Shown here: one piece after another, positions 61,298 through 64,000 of the stretch | Position numbering within the stretch: position 1 is the first letter of the stretch | Layout of the letters: each line of letters begins with the position of its first letter | NCBI RefSeq assembly: GCF_003843875.1 | Contig: NZ_RKRF01000009.1 | Coordinates: 62,001-126,000 of the forward strand | DNA: 64,000 nt | Direction: 5' to 3' | DNA from: Aquisalibacillus elongatus | GTDB taxonomy: Bacteria; Bacillota; Bacilli; Bacillales; Alkalibacillaceae | Notes under the pieces: generated by a model | The model's input: only the letters and a program-made list of their open reading frames with translations | Database searches by the model: none | Told to the model about the DNA's origin: nothing | Position numbers and translations under genes: made by a program

Positions 61298-61384
61298 ATG
61301 TTTGATATCAGTACAACAACACGTATCAATGATTTACGTGAACAATACATCAGAGACCAAAAATTCAACAAGAAACAAAAATAA
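61298..61384 (+). CDS. Microprotein (28 aa), MFDI family
   Basis: ATG follows AGGAGG by seven bases. The peptide is MFDISTTTRINDLREQ followed by a basic tail YIRDQKFNKKQK. It shares MFDI and RI.DLR with the 52-codon gene 171 bp upstream, so the two look like tandem paralogues. A terminator (ACGAAAGGT/ACCTTTCGT) follows. Confidence 0.6.
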   Translation: MFDISTTTRINDLREQYIRDQKFNKKQK

Positions 61385-61419
61385 TAGTTACTAACACTTA
61401 CTAACATAAGACATCATTC

Positions 61420-61455
61420 ACGAAAGGTTAAAGATCGCGTTCACCTTTCGTTTAA
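61420..61455 (+). terminator. Terminator of the microprotein gene
   Basis: The stem ACGAAAGGT/ACCTTTCGT is followed by TTTAAT. Confidence 0.65.
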
Positions 61456-61501
61456 TATAAATTTTCATAATATTATAATAAATATACACAATTAATGATT
61501 C

Positions 61502-61534
61502 GCCTCCTTCTAATACTAGAAGGTGGCTATTTTT
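61502..61534 (+). terminator. Second plus-strand terminator
   Basis: The stem GCCTCCTTCTA/TAGAAGGTGGC is followed by TATTTTT. No gene lies between it and the previous terminator, so it may end a small RNA or back up the first. Confidence 0.6.
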
Positions 61535-61550
61535 ATGAAAATAAACAATT

Positions 61551-61592
61551 AAAAAAGCGTACAATGATTGGGTAATACTAATCATTGTACGC
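61551..61592 (-). terminator. Minus-strand terminator of sbcC
   Basis: The 13-bp perfect stem GCGTACAATGATT/AATCATTGTACGC is followed by TTTTTT on the minus strand. It lies about 260 bp after the sbcC stop, on the far side of the GC-rich relic. Confidence 0.75.
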
Positions 61593-61599
61593 ACCTTTT

Positions 61600-61800
61600 A
61601 TATACGCTTCGTCAAAATACTCCGCTTTCCGCAGGCACGGCTTCAACTTCCCAAAACTCACTATCGTTTCGCTACACTAAGGATGTTCGGCTAAATTCGC
61701 AACGTCCTGTAGCAACGCCGAACTGACCCACTTCCTGTGGCCCCTCAGCTCGTGCTGTTCCTGTCGGAGTCTGCGTATTTTGACTCCGCTGAAAATAACA
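61600..61800. repeat. GC-rich dispersed element relic (Bacillaceae type)
   Basis: A GC-rich island in an AT-rich setting begins ACTCCGCTTTCCGCAGGCACGGC and ends in CAGCTCGTGCTGTTCCTGTCGGAGTC. The ends form an imperfect inverted repeat (ACTCCG...CGGAGT), and the middle has GTTCGGC/GCCGAAC. I recall sequences of this type scattered between genes of many Bacillaceae. No open frame fits. Boundaries are approximate. Confidence 0.55.
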
Positions 61801-61855
61801 AACCAGCGTTATACTCCTCTATTGCTCTCGGCAATTTTCTTTTGACTCTTCTTCA

Positions 61856-64000
61856 TTACTTTAAAACAAACTGTGTTTCGCTATATCCATCACGTGATTT
61901 ATTAACTTCTAAAATTGCTGGTATAGCTGCTTTTAACTCTTGGACGTGTGAGATGACACCGATCATACGTCCAGATTTTTGAAGGTCGATGAGTGTGTCT
62001 ATGGCTTTATTTAGAGATTCATCGTCTAGTGAACCAAAGCCTTCATCAATGAACATTGTTTCTATTGATACACCACCCTGGAAACTTTGAATGACATCGG
62101 ACATGCCTAGTGCCAAGCATAGCGAAGCATTGAACTTTTCGCCTCCAGATAGTGTTTTAACATCGCGGTTTTGACCTGTGTACACATCATAAACATCAAG
62201 CCCCAAGCCACTTTGTCGTCCGCGCGCTTCTTGACGGTCACTCCGTTTTAGATAAAACTGCCCATTAGATAGACGTTTTAAACGAAGATTCGCTGCATCT
62301 ACAATTTGTTCCAAGTATTCAATTTGTAAATAACGCTCAAACGAAATCTTCTGGCTGTTTTGTCCACGCACAACGTCATATAAATCTGCGATACGGTTTA
62401 ATGTCTTCTCTTGTTCGCTCACACGTTTATTTGTTTCTAGGATCCGTTCTTTTAGTTCAGCTGCATTCTTCTGGTGATCAACTGTTGAATTATATTGTTG
62501 TAAAGCTAATTCATATTGCTCTTTAGCCTCATTCAATTGAACTTCAATTGCACTCAGTTCAACTTTTTCTTCACGAGATAACTGCTCTTTTAATTCCTGT
62601 ACACGTGAGCTGACAGTTGTTCTTTGTTGTTTATAGTGCTCAATCTCATCTTTAATTGCTTTACGCACTTCTTCAGTTCGTTTAGCCGTTCGGTAGTCGT
62701 CTTCGTTTGCGAAATTTGATAATTCGAGCTGCTCCTTGAAGGTTTCCTTCACTTTTTGAAGTTTTGATTCTGCTTCTTTTAAATACTGATGACTGTTTTC
62801 AGCCTGCGTTTTAGTTTTAGTTAAGGTTTCGCTTGCATCATTCCACTGCTTTTGCACTTGTTCCCAAGCGAATTCTAGCTTGGACTTTTTAGTTTCTGCT
62901 TGGTTAATGGCCCCATCCAACGCTTGAAGTGTCCGAATGTCCACAGGAACTGCATCTAATAATGACTCATAAGTCAATTTGGCCTGATGATATCCTTGTT
63001 TTTTATCCTCAACCTGCTTTCGCAAATTTTCTTGTTCTAACTCTATTTCTTTTATGTGTTTAGCCAGATTTTCTGATTGGTCACGTTTTGGTTTTAGCTC
63101 TTTTGAAATTCGATCAAGATGTTCTACTTCATTTTTTAATTGTTGACCTTGTTCTACTAACCAATCAAACGTTTGATTGATTTTTTGGTCGTCAATATCA
63201 TACTCAGCTAACACCTGTTTCTTCTCTTCCATTTGATCTAATTTTTCTTGATACTGCGTGACTAGCTTAGTATACGCTTGATAATGTTGGTCATAGTGAT
63301 TTTTCGCTTGATCCATCCCTTCCTTAGAAGGCGTCTCTTCCGTAAGAACGGCTTTATTCGGATGTTCTGTACTTCCACAGACTGGACAAGGCTCACCATC
63401 ATTTAAATGGGATGCTAGTACACCAGCTTGCCCGTGAAGCCATGCTTGTTCTTTTTGTTCAAACTCCGCCTTGGCTTCATGGTATACCTTTTCTTCAGCT
63501 TGAACCTTGTCTTTCAAAATATCTCGTTCACCAATCATTTGGATAAAACGGTTCGATTCCTTCCACTTCTCCCTTAGCTGTTCAAGCTCTCTTTGTTTTT
63601 CAGGAAGTTTCTCAACCATTTCCGTTTCTTTTCGAATTAGTGAGTCCAGCTCTTCTACTTGCTGTCGTTTGGTTGTGATTTGTTGTTCTACTGAGCTCAG
63701 TTTAGATGAAACCTGCTTTAAATTCACCTCTGCTTCATCAACTAGCTTTTTCTTTGTACTTATTTCTTCAACTTTTGGCCGTAACTCTTTCAATCTATTT
63801 AAGTGTGTTGTAGCCTGTTCACGTTCTTCTTTTTTTGCTGCTTCTGAATGATATTGAGTGTCCGCTTCTTTGAAGTTCTCTTGAGCTGTTTTCAATGCTT
63901 GGTCAGCTTTTAACTTGGCCTGTTTTTTCTCATCTGCATCTTGTTCTTGTTCTTTAACCTGACGTTCATAAATTTCAAGCTGACTAGCACGTTCACTTTT
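61856..64000 (-). CDS. sbcC: SbcC, exonuclease ATPase subunit (5' part outside the window)
   Basis: The frame is open from the right edge to the stop at 61856, giving about 714 residues of the C-terminal two thirds of SbcC. Visible in order: coiled coil arm, the zinc-hook CPVC with Gly context (GEPCPVCGSTEHPN), a second coiled-coil arm, the ABC signature LSGGEKFNASLCLALG and Walker B MFIDEGFGSLDDESL. With SbcD it trims hairpins and blocked DNA ends during repair. The N-terminal Walker A half is missing because of the window edge; there is no sign of damage. It contains one AATCAAACGTTTGATT palindrome. Confidence 0.96.
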   Translation of the reverse strand, partial: KSERASQLEIYERQVKEQEQDADEKKQAKLKADQALKTAQENFKEADTQYHSEAAKKEEREQATTHLNRLKELRPKVEEISTKKKLVDEAEVNLKQVSSKLSSVEQQITTKRQQVEELDSLIRKETEMVEKLPEKQRELEQLREKWKESNRFIQMIGERDILKDKVQAEEKVYHEAKAEFEQKEQAWLHGQAGVLASHLNDGEPCPVCGSTEHPNKAVLTEETPSKEGMDQAKNHYDQHYQAYTKLVTQYQEKLDQMEEKKQVLAEYDIDDQKINQTFDWLVEQGQQLKNEVEHLDRISKELKPKRDQSENLAKHIKEIELEQENLRKQVEDKKQGYHQAKLTYESLLDAVPVDIRTLQALDGAINQAETKKSKLEFAWEQVQKQWNDASETLTKTKTQAENSHQYLKEAESKLQKVKETFKEQLELSNFANEDDYRTAKRTEEVRKAIKDEIEHYKQQRTTVSSRVQELKEQLSREEKVELSAIEVQLNEAKEQYELALQQYNSTVDHQKNAAELKERILETNKRVSEQEKTLNRIADLYDVVRGQNSQKISFERYLQIEYLEQIVDAANLRLKRLSNGQFYLKRSDRQEARGRQSGLGLDVYDVYTGQNRDVKTLSGGEKFNASLCLALGMSDVIQSFQGGVSIETMFIDEGFGSLDDESLNKAIDTLIDLQKSGRMIGVISHVQELKAAIPAILEVNKSRDGYSETQFVLK

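Overview
The window is a low-GC chromosomal segment from an endospore-former-type Firmicute of the family Bacillaceae. The evidence is consistent: AGGAGG-type ribosome binding sites with GTG and TTG starts, sigma-A promoters, T-box and TPP riboswitch leaders, a qoxABCD aa3 quinol oxidase, and ykoFEDC, ecsAB, copZ/csoR/copA and yfiJKLMN-like (lnr) loci. Many proteins are rich in Asp and Glu, one extremely so, which suggests but does not prove a halotolerant or halophilic member. No phage, IS element, integron or CRISPR array is visible. The window looks like core chromosome carrying small accessory elements in its intergenic spaces.

Layout. 1-2.9 kb: copper efflux (copA cut by the left edge, csoR, copZ) with two CsoR operators. 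3.0-4.2 kb: two small membrane proteins and a duplicated block of 21-bp-phased repeats. 4.2-7.9 kb: a PadR/HAAS regulator pair, a type I toxin with its antisense RNA, an extremely acidic secreted protein with a lipoprotein, and an HD hydrolase. 7.9-11.7 kb: a TPP-riboswitch-controlled ykoFEDC thiamine-precursor importer. 11.7-14.4 kb: an ArsR-AHSA1 fusion, a VOC protein, an NTF2-like protein and a serine/threonine dehydratase. 14.6-18.4 kb: qoxABCD. 18.4-26.9 kb: a small membrane protein, a 5TM-GGDEF protein, then trpEGDCFBA behind a sigma-A promoter and two tandem tryptophan T-boxes. 27-32.3 kb: assorted metabolic and hypothetical genes, plus an orphan antitoxin-like RNA. 32.3-34.3 kb: an ECF sigma factor and a large membrane partner. 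34.3-41.9 kb: an MFS transporter, a GAF-PAS-GGDEF protein, a chemoreceptor and an alpha/beta hydrolase lipoprotein. 42-46 kb: ecsAB, a DUF456 protein, a DPBB/DUF3889 protein and htpX. 46-51.5 kb: an lnrJKLMN-like two-component/ABC exporter. 51.5-53.9 kb: a permease and an FMN reductase. 54-56.8 kb: a sulfoquinovose lipid cluster (SQD1-type synthase, SQD2/SqdX-type glycosyltransferase, GtrA). 57-61.4 kb: a short sigma factor, microproteins, a dehydrogenase, a CBS protein, an SDR and a DnaA-box cluster. 61.5-64 kb: a GC-rich relic repeat and sbcC, cut by the right edge.

The least expected signal is between genes. Four separate spacers carry short direct repeats that recur every 20-22 bp, and every locus uses a different core word. 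The cleanest has eight units of exactly 21 bp. Other noteworthy items are two copies of a nested hairpin with compensatory base changes, a type I toxin-antitoxin pair plus a toxin-less relative, six DnaA-box-like sites within 170 bp, three small microprotein genes with strong ribosome binding sites, and a plant/cyanobacterial-type sulfolipid operon in a Firmicute. All database-dependent claims are from memory of the families; nothing was searched.
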